Below are positions 49,189 through 58,373 of a stretch of DNA of 64,000 nucleotides, piece by piece. The position numbers and the translations under genes were made by a program. This DNA is from Gammaproteobacteria bacterium. GTDB taxonomy: Bacteria > Pseudomonadota > Gammaproteobacteria > Thiohalobacterales > Thiohalobacteraceae. The notes under the pieces were generated by a model. The model did not search any database. It had not been told where the DNA came from and worked only from the letters and a program-made list of their open reading frames with translations. The stretch is taken from the NCBI GenBank assembly GCA_018819175.1, contig JAHJQQ010000014.1, positions 62,001 to 126,000 of the forward strand, read 5' to 3'. Positions within the stretch are counted from its first letter, which is position 1, and every line of letters begins with the position of its first letter.

Positions 49189-50779
49189 GTCGTTCCCCCA
49201 TTACCACGCGCAGTGTAAAGAGCGCTTCCTGGTCTTTTGCTTCGTCACCGATGCTACCCAGCACCCGACCGCTGGTCGCGGTGTTTAGAGGCAGCTCCAG
49301 CGCCTCGGCAACAACGATGTTACTGCTGCGGAGTCTGTTAAGGAGATCCACTATTTTTTCATGCGCGCTGCTGTAATTGCCTTCAAAAGGCTTTACGCGT
49401 CCCTTGATGATGACGATTTGATAGATGGAGTCGTCATCGCCATCCATCGCAGTGACAGGTTCGCCATTTTCATCATACGATACTGCATCAGCTGCCTCGC
49501 TTACGCCGCTTTCCAGGGGGGTGACCTTGGCGTTAAGGTCGTTGCTGGCGAACCAATCGAGCCGTTGAATTTCCAGGCCTGTTTGTTGCTGTAGTTCCTG
49601 TCCAATGACCCGCAGTAGATCATGTGGATACTGGCGTTTTTGACGCAACTGCCTGGCTGCATCAACAGCGAATCGCATGTCTTCCGGCGTGACATCCGTC
49701 TGCGGGAGGCGCGCCTGAACTGCGTTATTGCGCTCCTCAGCGGTTGCCAATAATTCCGTTGTCTTCGCCAGCTCCTGCCGGTACATCACGCCATCCACAA
49801 TCTGCGTCCCTGCCCATAACAGTCCGGCGACACTGGCGGCGACACATATTCCAGAAAGCGCCTGGCGCGCGCGTGCCATTTTGTAATGGAAGCGCTGCGC
49901 ATCACTGGCGTAATGATTGTGCCGATGATGTTTGGCGAGCAGGAAGGCAAACAGTTCATCCGCCTCAAAGTCCGTGTGTTCATCGTGATAGCCGATTTTT
50001 GCGGATGCGTCGGCGATACTGATCATGCGGTAATGGGTAAGCGTCTCGTTGTCACGCATTGCCTCAAGAGCATCGAGACGTTGGCCGCCGCTGAGCACGC
50101 AGACTTCCAGCACTACATCCCGGGCGAGCAGATGCAGGTTCGACAGATACCGCTTTGTCTTACCGATTTCGGCATGCAGATACGTCGCATAGTTTTCGAC
50201 AGTCAGGTCATCCGGTACCGGCGTGAGGCGGCTGAAGCGCAACTGGCCGCCGGTGATGAAGGATTGACGCAGTCCGCTTTCGCGGTGGTGCGTAATGAGC
50301 AGTACATCCTTTTTGATATCCCAGAGACGCTTCACCAGTTCGATACTGACCAGCGGCAGCGAATAGATGCCGGCAATCGGTACCTTGTAATGCTGCATGG
50401 CGCTGATCCACATATCAGCGAATTCCGGATTCAGTAATCCGCTGAACAGGACTTCATCTTTACGTTTATTATTCGGGTCACGCCCCAACAGTTGTGCATG
50501 CCGATAGGTGGTACCGCGATAGATGCGTGCGACATAGCGCGCCAGCAAGGCTTTGCGGTCACCGCCCATAGTGTGGGCGATGCTGTCGATACGGAAATCC
50601 TCTTCGACCATGTCGGTGAGGATGTAGGTCGGTGCCTGCCCAAGTTTTTGCAGATAATCATCAAACACCGCAAGGCCGGCATCCGCGGCCACGAAGGTGT
50701 TCATGCGCGTGAGTGTGCGACCATCGAATTGATAGGCCGTCAGGCTTCCGCTGGTGAGAAAGAAGATCTGCTGCAGCAT
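49181..50779 (-). CDS. GspL/PilM-PilN-like bitopic assembly protein
   Basis: The 532-residue protein has an N-terminal cytoplasmic part of about 305 residues (MLQQIFFLTSGSLTAYQFDG; TYILTDMVEEDFRIDSIAHTMGGDRKALLARYVARIYRGTTYRHAQLLGR), which looks like a diverged actin-fold (PilM/GspL) domain. It is followed by one membrane helix (LSGICVAASVAGLLWAGTQIVDGVMY, about 308-333), a coiled coil (ELLATAEERNNAVQARL) and a C-terminal beta-rich domain. It thus joins PilM- and PilN-type functions that are separate genes in the MSHA locus. It lies 2 bases after the platform gene. Assignment rests on layout and context more than on motifs. Confidence 0.68.
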   Translation of the reverse strand: MLQQIFFLTSGSLTAYQFDGRTLTRMNTFVAADAGLAVFDDYLQKLGQAPTYILTDMVEEDFRIDSIAHTMGGDRKALLARYVARIYRGTTYRHAQLLGRDPNNKRKDEVLFSGLLNPEFADMWISAMQHYKVPIAGIYSLPLVSIELVKRLWDIKKDVLLITHHRESGLRQSFITGGQLRFSRLTPVPDDLTVENYATYLHAEIGKTKRYLSNLHLLARDVVLEVCVLSGGQRLDALEAMRDNETLTHYRMISIADASAKIGYHDEHTDFEADELFAFLLAKHHRHNHYASDAQRFHYKMARARQALSGICVAASVAGLLWAGTQIVDGVMYRQELAKTTELLATAEERNNAVQARLPQTDVTPEDMRFAVDAARQLRQKRQYPHDLLRVIGQELQQQTGLEIQRLDWFASNDLNAKVTPLESGVSEAADAVSYDENGEPVTAMDGDDDSIYQIVIIKGRVKPFEGNYSSAHEKIVDLLNRLRSSNIVVAEALELPLNTATSGRVLGSIGDEAKDQEALFTLRVVMGERHG

Positions 50780-50781
50780 GG

Positions 50782-51984
50782 TCAGGTGATTTTCCCAAGA
50801 ATGTCGTATATCGGACCGAGTACCGAGATCATGACCCAGCCCAGGAGTATGCCCAGGATCACGGTCATGGTGGGTTCGATCAGAGCCTGTACTTTCTCGA
50901 TGGATTCCTTAACGTCTCGGTTGTAGAAATAGCTGATGTTTGTCAGCGCGACATCCAGGCCGCCGGTGTTCTCGCCGACCCGCAGCATGCGGATAACCAG
51001 TGCGGGGAACAGCCCGGTATTCTGGAATGCGGCGCTGAGACCGACACCATCACCGATCTGTCGCTGTACCCGTTGCAGGGCTTCTTCGATAACCTTGTTG
51101 TCTACCAGCTGTTCGGAGGTGCGCAGGGCTTCGAGTACCGTGATACCCGCGGTGAACATGAGCGCGAAATTACTCGCGAAGCGCGACATCAGGATCTTGG
51201 CGTAGATCGGACCGACCGGCCAGACGCGTAGCTTGAAGCTATCCAAGTTATAGCGTGCCTGGGGATTCACGCGCGCCAGATAACGAATGCCGAAAAACAA
51301 CGCCGGCGGCACCATCAGAATCAGGTGCCAGTAGGCGATAACGAAATTCGAAACATGGATCAGGGCGCGCGTGTGGAACGGGAGTTCCTGACCCATGGAT
51401 TTGATGAAGCTGGTCAGCTGCGGTACCAGATAGATCATCATGAAGAACATCACCCCCATGACCACGGTGCCGACAAAGGCCGGGTACATGACGATCTTTT
51501 TGGTATGCGCGGCCAGCTCGTCCTGCCACTTCAATGTTTCGGTCAGATTTTGCAGCACATCCGGCAGCATGCCACTCTGTTCACCGGCGCGGATCAGGCT
51601 GCTGAAGACCTTGCTGAACACGGCCGGGAAACGCGCCAAGGCCTCGGACAACGTCTTGCCACCTTCAATGTCTTCGATCAGCGCAGCAACGACTTCGCGG
51701 AAACGTGCATTGGTGACACTGTCACGCAGATCGGACAGGCCTTCGAGAATCGGTACACCGGCGCGTGTCAGCTGTTCGAGATGAAAGCAGAAGGTAATCA
51801 GTTCCTGGCGACCTACGGAGCGACTTCCCAGACTCCAGCCACGATCAACGGCGGGTTTGCAGCGGATCATTTCCAGACCCATGCGCGCCAGGCGTGACTC
51901 CAGATCAGAATCGTTGGCGGCCTCGATGCGGCCGAGCACGATCTTGCCGTCGTCGTTGATCGCTTTGTATTCGTAAGCGGACAT
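50782..51984 (-). CDS. Platform protein of the second locus (GspF/PilC family)
   Basis: The 400-residue inner-membrane protein has the GspF N-terminus (MSAYEYKAINDDGKIVLGRIEA), two GspF domains (FCFHLEQLTRAGVPILEGLSDLRDSV; FASNFALMFTAGITVLEALRTSEQLV), the RAGEQSGMLPDVLQNL and RVGENTGGLDVALTNI motifs, and three membrane segments (about 170-195, 215-240 and 365-390, the last TVILGILLGWVMISVLGPIYDIL). It is a clear paralogue of MshG. A 106-base gap separates it from the ATPase gene. Confidence 0.92.
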   Translation of the reverse strand: MSAYEYKAINDDGKIVLGRIEAANDSDLESRLARMGLEMIRCKPAVDRGWSLGSRSVGRQELITFCFHLEQLTRAGVPILEGLSDLRDSVTNARFREVVAALIEDIEGGKTLSEALARFPAVFSKVFSSLIRAGEQSGMLPDVLQNLTETLKWQDELAAHTKKIVMYPAFVGTVVMGVMFFMMIYLVPQLTSFIKSMGQELPFHTRALIHVSNFVIAYWHLILMVPPALFFGIRYLARVNPQARYNLDSFKLRVWPVGPIYAKILMSRFASNFALMFTAGITVLEALRTSEQLVDNKVIEEALQRVQRQIGDGVGLSAAFQNTGLFPALVIRMLRVGENTGGLDVALTNISYFYNRDVKESIEKVQALIEPTMTVILGILLGWVMISVLGPIYDILGKIT

Positions 51985-52090
51985 CAGTTATTAATCCTGA
52001 TCTGTACTGGTCTTGCAGAGGTGGCAGGTTTGTCGGACGCGCGGCTGCGCCGCTGAATCCGACCTACGATATAAATAGAGTTCATGGCGT

Positions 52091-53800
52091 TCACACCAGA
52101 CGATCGGTCAGGTCGATGACACGCGAGATTTCATCCAGCGTCGTCACGCCTTCCAGTACGCGGCGCACGCCATCCTCGCTAAGTGGCCTGAAGCCTTTCG
52201 ACATCGCCATATTGTGGAGCTCACGACGGGTTGCGCGGCGTGCCACCAGTTCGTCGAGATCGTCATCCATTTTCAGCAGTTCCATCACCGACAATCGGCC
52301 GCGGTAGCCGGTGTGGTTGCATTCATCGCAACCGCGTGCTTGATACAGTGTTATTTCGGTATCCTCAGGCTGACGCATCAGCTTGCGTTCGAAATCGGTT
52401 GCAGGCGCCGCTTCGCGGCAATGCATGCATACCTTGCGGATCAGGCGTTGGGCGACAATGCCGATGATGTTGCCGGAGAGCATGTCCGGGACAATACCGA
52501 GATCCAGCAGGCGCGGAATCGAGCCGATGGCGGAATTGGTGTGCAGCGTCGAATACACCTGATGTCCGGTCATGGCCGCGCGTAGCGCCATATCCGCGGT
52601 GTCCTCGTCACGTATCTCACCGACCAGAATGATGTCCGGGTCCTGGCGCATCATGGAGCGGATACCGGTCGCGAAATCCATTTTCGCGGCTTCGTTGACC
52701 GAGCTCTGCCGAATCAGATTCATCGGGTATTCGACCGGATCTTCCAGGGTCATGATGTTCACCGACTCGCTGCTCACATAGCTGAGCATGGAATACAGTG
52801 TGGTGGTCTTGCCGCTGCCGGTCGGGCCGGTCACCAGAATGATGCCTTCCGGACGTGCCATCATGAGTTTCAACATCGACAGCGAATCGTCGGGCAGACC
52901 GAGATTATCCAGTGGAACAATGCCTTTGCTGCGATCCAGAATACGCAGCACGATGTTCTCGCCCCAGGTGGTCGGTTGCGCCGACACGCGGAAGTCGATG
53001 GGGCGACCGTAGAGTGTGAGTGAGATGCGCCCATCCTGTGGCGCGCGGGTTTCGGCGATGTTCATGCCGGAGATGACCTTCAGACGCACGGCGATCGCCG
53101 ACCAGTAATTTTTGTGCAGACTGCGGATCTGACGCAGCACACCGTCGATGCGATAGCGCAGGCGCAGGAAGCCCTGCTCCGGTTCGAAGTGAATATCCGA
53201 GGCGCCGGCCTTGACCGCATCCGACAACATGGCATCGACCAGGCGCACCAGCGGTTGACTGTATTCATCACCGTCGCCGGCAAAACTGTTGTAGTCGACT
53301 TGCCCGGTTTCGATTTCATGCAGGATGCCGTCGACCGAAAGTTCATAGCCATAGAACTGATCAATGGCTGATTCGATTTCCGACTCACCGGCCAGCAGCG
53401 GATGCACATCGACACGACCGCCGAGGATGGCGCGCAGCTGGTCCAGCGCCACGACATTGGTGGTGTCGGCCATCGCGACAGTGAGCAAATGTTTGTTGTG
53501 GTCGATGGCGATCGGTAGCACACGGTAACGGCGTGCAACCTCTTTGGGTACCATCTTGAGCGCATCGTGATCGACGACGACCTTATGCAGATCGACGCTT
53601 TCCTGGCCCAGCGATTCGGACAGTGCATCGCGGACAATGGCCTCGGTGGTAAAACCCAGCGAGACAATGATGCGACCAAGTTGTTCACCACGCTTCTTCT
53701 GCTCGGTCAGCGCGATGCGCAGCTGGTCATTACTCAGGATGCCCTGCTCGATCAGGATGTCGCCGATACGGCGTGGCGGCTTGGCGGCAGGAGCGTTCAT
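52091..53800 (-). CDS. Assembly ATPase of the second locus (GspE/PilB/MshE family)
   Basis: The 569-residue ATPase is a paralogue of MshE. The N-terminal MshEN-type domain has RIGDILIEQGILSNDQLRIAL(TEQ), a full match to the cyclic-di-GMP motif layout, and a second, weaker copy QLGRIIVSLGFTTEAIVRDAL where the final Gln is lost. The ATPase part has Walker A TGPTGSGKTTTLY, Walker B DIILVGEIRDEDTADMAL, the HTNSAIGSIPRLLDLG block and the zinc tetracysteine (CMHC ... CDECNHTGYRGR). It is a complete, probably active ATPase. It overlaps the TPR gene by 4 bases. Confidence 0.93.
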   Translation of the reverse strand: MNAPAAKPPRRIGDILIEQGILSNDQLRIALTEQKKRGEQLGRIIVSLGFTTEAIVRDALSESLGQESVDLHKVVVDHDALKMVPKEVARRYRVLPIAIDHNKHLLTVAMADTTNVVALDQLRAILGGRVDVHPLLAGESEIESAIDQFYGYELSVDGILHEIETGQVDYNSFAGDGDEYSQPLVRLVDAMLSDAVKAGASDIHFEPEQGFLRLRYRIDGVLRQIRSLHKNYWSAIAVRLKVISGMNIAETRAPQDGRISLTLYGRPIDFRVSAQPTTWGENIVLRILDRSKGIVPLDNLGLPDDSLSMLKLMMARPEGIILVTGPTGSGKTTTLYSMLSYVSSESVNIMTLEDPVEYPMNLIRQSSVNEAAKMDFATGIRSMMRQDPDIILVGEIRDEDTADMALRAAMTGHQVYSTLHTNSAIGSIPRLLDLGIVPDMLSGNIIGIVAQRLIRKVCMHCREAAPATDFERKLMRQPEDTEITLYQARGCDECNHTGYRGRLSVMELLKMDDDLDELVARRATRRELHNMAMSKGFRPLSEDGVRRVLEGVTTLDEISRVIDLTDRLV

Positions 53801-55185
53801 GGTTGTGCCTGCGCGCTGAGCACGGCGACGCGCTGCTTGGCGGCGCGCAGATCGAACTGTGCATTGTGCAGGCCGGCGAGTTGCACGGCGCGTTGATAAT
53901 ATTCCAGGGCCAAGCGTTGTTGACTGAGATGCTCCAGGCTTACGGCCAGATTGAAGGCATAGTCGGGATGCTCTGGCGCCAGTCGCTGCGCCTCGAAATA
54001 GGCCTGCTGGGCATAAGGCCAGCGTTGCTGTTCGGCATAGAGATTAGCCAGCGCAAAGTGTAATGGAGCGGATTGCGGCTGTTCGCTCAGCAGAAGTTTC
54101 AGCTGGCTCTCGCTATCGGCCGTGCGGTTCTGACCCAGGTCGGTCAATGCGGCCAGTGCGGTCAGATCCTTGGGGTTACGTTGCAACACCGCATGATATT
54201 CGTTGCGGGCGAGATCCATCTGGCCAGTACGTACTGCGATGGCCGCGAGTCCCATGCGTGCATCGCGGTTGTCGATATCCCGGGTCAGCACCTGACGATA
54301 ACCCTGTTCCGCCTGCGCCAGACGACCGGCCTGAAAATCCGCGTAGGCCGTCTGCAGATCACGGCTGACCTTGCTCGGCTGGGTGCTGCGGGTGATGCGA
54401 ATACTGGCGGCCGCCGACTCAGCGGGCATATCGTCCGCGGCCTGATTGTCGGCCGGCAGCGGTTGCTCGCCGCGCAATACACGCGGATCGACGGGTGCCG
54501 GCTCCCAGTCCTGAGTGACCAGGGGTTCAGCCGGAGGTGGACCCTCTTGCCAGGGCGTTTTTGCCGGAGGCACGCCGGCGAGCAGTGACGTCTGCAGATC
54601 GTCCGTCGCTACCGCTGGGTCTTCTCCCTCCGCTTCTGTCGCCGCAGGCGGTAATTGTACCATGCCCAAGTAGGGTGTTTGCTGTGCGAGTGACGCGTAG
54701 TAGTAATAACTCCCGATGGCGATGACCAGCACCGCACCCAGGGTGATAAGGCCAATCAGATTGCGGCGGCGTTGTGTCTCATGCCGTGCCGCGCTCGCGG
54801 CCAGGATGCGAGCGGCAGCCTGGGCATTGTGATGATCGGGTTTGGCCTGTTTGGGCCTCTCGATTTCCAGTACTGCGCTGGGCTCGGGTTCTGCGCTTAC
54901 CGCTTCGGATATCGATATGGTTTCCAGTTTCTGTTCTGGTTCTGATTTCTGTGCTGTTGCTAATGCCAGGCGCGGTGCACGCGCCCCTTCTTCAGCGGTC
55001 GGCTCGGGTGTTAAGGGTTCGGGGCACGCGAGGGCATCCACGGGTGACAGGCTAAGTTCGGCCGGATCTTTGGGCGTGTCTGCCACAGGCGACTTCGCCG
55101 CTTGGGTTTCAAGCGGCGCAGCCTCGTTGTGTTTGTCGCGCTTGGCGTGTTCCGCCTGCTTCAGCGCGTCCATCAACAGACTCAT
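53797..55185 (-). CDS. TPR protein of the second locus (MshN-like)
   Basis: The 462-residue protein starts MSLLMDALKQAEHAKRDKHN, the common N-terminus of MshN-like proteins, followed by an acidic/Pro-rich cytoplasmic stretch, one membrane helix (LIGLITLGAVLVIAIGSYYYYASL, about 145-168), a Pro-rich periplasmic linker, and at least four TPRs from about residue 290 (LQTAYADFQAGRLAQAEQGYRQVLTRDIDN; AYFEAQRLAPEHPDYAFNLAVSLEHLSQQRLALEYYQRAVQLAG in outline). It overlaps the secretin gene and the ATPase gene by 4 bases each. Confidence 0.85.
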   Translation of the reverse strand: MSLLMDALKQAEHAKRDKHNEAAPLETQAAKSPVADTPKDPAELSLSPVDALACPEPLTPEPTAEEGARAPRLALATAQKSEPEQKLETISISEAVSAEPEPSAVLEIERPKQAKPDHHNAQAAARILAASAARHETQRRRNLIGLITLGAVLVIAIGSYYYYASLAQQTPYLGMVQLPPAATEAEGEDPAVATDDLQTSLLAGVPPAKTPWQEGPPPAEPLVTQDWEPAPVDPRVLRGEQPLPADNQAADDMPAESAAASIRITRSTQPSKVSRDLQTAYADFQAGRLAQAEQGYRQVLTRDIDNRDARMGLAAIAVRTGQMDLARNEYHAVLQRNPKDLTALAALTDLGQNRTADSESQLKLLLSEQPQSAPLHFALANLYAEQQRWPYAQQAYFEAQRLAPEHPDYAFNLAVSLEHLSQQRLALEYYQRAVQLAGLHNAQFDLRAAKQRVAVLSAQAQP

Positions 55186-56816
55186 GTGCCGCCTCCCGGC
55201 ATGCGCAGTGGCTGGGTCAGCCGCTCCGGTTCGGATGTTCTGTTCTGATGTTCAGGTAAATAGCGCTGATAGTCGGCCAGATCACCACTGACGCTGGCGT
55301 CACGAATGACACGCGGGCGCAGGAAGATCACCAGCTCGGTCTTGCTGACCTGGTTGCTGCGGTAACTGAAGGCATCGCCGATCACCGGCAGTTCCGACAA
55401 CAACGGTGTGCCGGAGCGATTCAGATCAACGCCATCCTGAATGAGACCACCGAGCACAGCGGTCTGGCCGGAGTTGATGCGCAGAATGGAATCCATTTCA
55501 CGGACCTGGATTTGCGGAATGCTGCTTTCGACATCTGACAGTCGCAGCGATGGGTTCGGGTCACGCACATAACTGATCACCCGTGAAATGGTCGGGCGAA
55601 TGTTGAGAATCACGGTATCGGTGTCGTTGATCTGTGGGGTCACGCTCATGACAAAGCCGACCGGTACGGTGTGCACGGAACTGGTGAAGGTGGTGTTGGC
55701 CACGCCATCGGTGATGGTGGTTTCCGCTTCGATAGTGAAGTACACCAGGTTATCGACAACCTTCAGCAACGCGGTCTGGTTGTTAATGGCCATGATCTTG
55801 GGGCTGGACAGCACGCGGATATCGCCGAATTGGCGCAGCATGCCGACCGTTGTTGAGGTATTGCCCAAGTCGGTGTCCGCGTCGGCGTAGGTCAACAACG
55901 AAAACGGCGATTGGCTCAAATTGGTGCCGAGCAGCGATTGATCAACAGACCAGCCCGCGCCGGAGGCAATCAGACTCCAGTCCACGCCCAGCTGATAATC
56001 GTCATTGAGCTTGACTTCGACCACCGTGGCTTCGATCAATACCTGGCGTTGCGCACTCACCTGTACCTGATCAATGAAGGTTTGGATCTGCTGATGTTCA
56101 CGGGTGGTGGCGCGCACGCTAAGGATGCCGGATTCGGCATTGACGATGACCGCGGCTGAACCTTCCGTGGAGGCTGCATCGACAGCTTCACCCAGGATGG
56201 CGCGGATGTTGCGCTCCAGCGTGCTCCAGAAGCGATGATTGGACGTGCTGTTAACCGCAGTGGTGGAATTGTTGCTGCCACTGCCGCCGCCGCTATCACC
56301 CGCCGCCGCACCGGTGGTGGCGATCTGGGTTGCTACGCTGACGGCGCTGCTGTTGTCGCGCGACATATTGACATAGTCAATTTTGTAGTTGCGCAGAAAC
56401 GCCACATCCTGTTCCACCTGCAATGTGTCACCCTCTTGGGTGAAACGCACATCGGCCTGACGCGCAATGCGATCGAGTAGCTGCGGCAGGGTCTGATCAA
56501 TGGCGTTCAACGTGACGTTGCCGGTGACGCTCGGATGCACATCGACATTGATCTTGGCGTCGCGTGCCAGCGCGAACAGCATGTCGCGTACCGGTACATC
56601 GGTGACCACGACGCTGTAGGTTTCCAGCGGTGCGCTGGCGCGGGGCGCTTCCAGTACCGGCACGCGTTGGACCGGCGCCGGTATATCCGACTTGCTCACA
56701 GGCGCGCTGGCGACATGGCCTTTATCCACGGCCTGGGGTGTCAATGCGCAAGCGGACAGAGTCAGCAGCCCGGCAAACAGGGTCGGCATCCAATGCAGAC
56801 GATAAGAATGTTTCAT
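55182..56816 (-). CDS. Secretin of the second locus (MshL/PilQ-like lipoprotein)
   Basis: The 544-residue protein has a lipoprotein signal (TLFAGLLTLSAC, cysteine at about 23), an STN-type domain (YSVVVTDVPVRDMLFALARDAKINVDVHPSVTGNVTL in outline), a Ser/Gly/Asn-rich loop (GAAAGDSGGGSGSNNSTTAVNST), an N1-like domain (VIVNAESGILSVRATTREHQQIQTFID) and the secretin core ending GTPLLSELPVIGDAFSYRSNQVSKTELVIFLRPRVI. It is a paralogue of MshL. It overlaps the AAA-SPOR gene by 4 bases. Confidence 0.92.
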   Translation of the reverse strand: MKHSYRLHWMPTLFAGLLTLSACALTPQAVDKGHVASAPVSKSDIPAPVQRVPVLEAPRASAPLETYSVVVTDVPVRDMLFALARDAKINVDVHPSVTGNVTLNAIDQTLPQLLDRIARQADVRFTQEGDTLQVEQDVAFLRNYKIDYVNMSRDNSSAVSVATQIATTGAAAGDSGGGSGSNNSTTAVNSTSNHRFWSTLERNIRAILGEAVDAASTEGSAAVIVNAESGILSVRATTREHQQIQTFIDQVQVSAQRQVLIEATVVEVKLNDDYQLGVDWSLIASGAGWSVDQSLLGTNLSQSPFSLLTYADADTDLGNTSTTVGMLRQFGDIRVLSSPKIMAINNQTALLKVVDNLVYFTIEAETTITDGVANTTFTSSVHTVPVGFVMSVTPQINDTDTVILNIRPTISRVISYVRDPNPSLRLSDVESSIPQIQVREMDSILRINSGQTAVLGGLIQDGVDLNRSGTPLLSELPVIGDAFSYRSNQVSKTELVIFLRPRVIRDASVSGDLADYQRYLPEHQNRTSEPERLTQPLRMPGGGT

Positions 56817-58240
56817 AGATTTCGCTGCGCGACCCGCCAGTGACCGGTCGCCTCCTTTTTCACTGCCGTGAGAGAACGCAAGTAAGGGCCGTAACCTTTT
56901 AGCGCCTTGGGAATGGAACTGATGGCCTGTTGCGCATCGCTGTAATTCTCGAAGCTGCCGTAGAGTACGGACCAGCGTTGCGTGCCATTGACCATGGCCG
57001 GGGCGATATACACCTGATCGAGATGCGCCTGCAGTGCCGGGTGATTCAGGAATCGCTCAAGGGGTGCGCGCGCGGTATCGTCGCTGGTCATGATCTGGAT
57101 GGTGTAGAGCGCGCCGCTGTCCTGATTCAGCCAATCCCGCGCCGCGGCTACGCGTGTCGCCAAAGCGGTATCGGCTGCAGTTTGCCGTTGTGACGCGTCC
57201 TCAGTTATGGAGAGCGACTGCTCGCGAGGCGGAGTGGCCGGCGGATTCGGCGCGGCGTTCGTAGTTTTTGCGGCCGTGACGGCTGTGACACCTGCCGCGG
57301 GTTGAATCTTGACCAGTTCCGCCACGTTGGGATGAACGGTGTTGTGAGGCATGACCGCATAGGTCACCGCGCCGACCGCGAGCATGGCCATTCCAGCGGC
57401 GATCGCCCATGCCGGCTGCGGTAGCAAGGACCAGCCGGAGGCGAATTCACTGTCGTCGATGGCGCGACGCATATGCCGCAAATGTACCTGGCGGACGCCA
57501 TCGGCATAGGCGGCCAGCAAGGCCTTGTCCGCCAGAATATGAATACGTCGCAGCAATCCCTTGGATGCGCGCGCCAGTAGACGGTAGGCCATACTGGTCA
57601 AGGGATCACCGCCCTGATAGCCGGCGGCGCGGAGTCGGAAGGGGATGTAATCGCGGATATCCGCGAGATTCAGCGGCGGTAACGTGAAACTGTGAGTGAT
57701 GCGGTCGCGCAGCTGACGCACGGCATGCACGGCCAGGTGATCGTCGAGTTCGGGCTGGCCGAACAGAACGATTTGGAGCAGTTTGTCTTCGTTGGTTTCC
57801 AGATTGGACAGAAAACGGATTTCTTCCAGGGCGTCCAGGTCCATGCCCTGCGCCTCCTCCACAAAGACGGCCACACGCCGTCCTTCGGCATGGCGTTGCA
57901 GCAGGTAGTCCTGCAAGGCATTCAGCAGAGCTACGCGGCCGCCATCGGTGGGCAGTTTCAGATCCAGGGCGACCGCTTGCAGCACGTCTTCGCGTTTTAA
58001 ACTGGGGTTGGCCAGATAGACCACGTCCACGGTGGTGGCCAATCGGTCGGCCAGCATGCGGCACAGCATGGTCTTGCCGCTGCCGACCTCGCCGGTGAGT
58101 TTGACGATTCCTTCACCCTTTTCAACGGCATAGGCCAATGCTTCGAGCACGGCCCCGCGCTGCGCGCCGGGATAGAAGCGGCGCGTGTCAGGAGTGATGC
58201 GGAACGGTGGCGATTCCAGTCCGAAGTGCTTTCCGTACAT
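56813..58240 (-). CDS. AAA+ ATPase with C-terminal SPOR domain (MshM/ExeA-like)
   Basis: Start ATG 58240 gives 475 residues. The AAA+ part (about 1-275) is a paralogue of MshM: MYGKHFGLESPPFRITPDTRRFYP, Walker A GEVGSGKTMLCRML, VAVFVEEAQGMDLDALEEIRFLSNLETNEDKLLQI in outline, QPELDDHL. A membrane helix follows (AWAIAAGMAMLAVGAVTYAVM), then an Ala/Thr/Pro linker and a SPOR-like domain (ALYTIQIMTSDDTARAPLERFLNHP; QRWSVLYGSFENYSDAQQAISSIPKALKGYGPYLRSL), which should bind septal-type denuded peptidoglycan. It is the first gene of the second locus, with a sigma54 promoter match 41 bases upstream. Confidence 0.9.
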   Translation of the reverse strand: MYGKHFGLESPPFRITPDTRRFYPGAQRGAVLEALAYAVEKGEGIVKLTGEVGSGKTMLCRMLADRLATTVDVVYLANPSLKREDVLQAVALDLKLPTDGGRVALLNALQDYLLQRHAEGRRVAVFVEEAQGMDLDALEEIRFLSNLETNEDKLLQIVLFGQPELDDHLAVHAVRQLRDRITHSFTLPPLNLADIRDYIPFRLRAAGYQGGDPLTSMAYRLLARASKGLLRRIHILADKALLAAYADGVRQVHLRHMRRAIDDSEFASGWSLLPQPAWAIAAGMAMLAVGAVTYAVMPHNTVHPNVAELVKIQPAAGVTAVTAAKTTNAAPNPPATPPREQSLSITEDASQRQTAADTALATRVAAARDWLNQDSGALYTIQIMTSDDTARAPLERFLNHPALQAHLDQVYIAPAMVNGTQRWSVLYGSFENYSDAQQAISSIPKALKGYGPYLRSLTAVKKEATGHWRVAQRNL

Positions 58241-58280
58241 AGCCAAGGCTCCCGGCTCTTAAAGGGTGTAAGCAGGGAGA

Positions 58281-58296
58281 AGCAAGGTTTGGACCA
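58281..58296 (-). promoter_or_regulatory. Sigma54 promoter upstream of the second pilus locus
   Basis: On the minus strand TGGTCCAAACCTTGCT matches TGGCAC-N5-TTGCW at 14 of 16 positions with correct GG/GC spacing and an intact TTGC box. The start would be near 58270, 30 bases before the first gene. Upstream is an AT-rich stretch (58339-58370) containing the palindrome ATTATTAAATAAT (58342-58354), a possible IHF or activator site. Confidence 0.65.
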
Positions 58297-58373
58297 GAGG
58301 GGGATTACAGCCAGCCTTGAAGCGGCCAGAGGGTGGTATTAATTATTAAATAATAGATAGTTACGACGTTATA

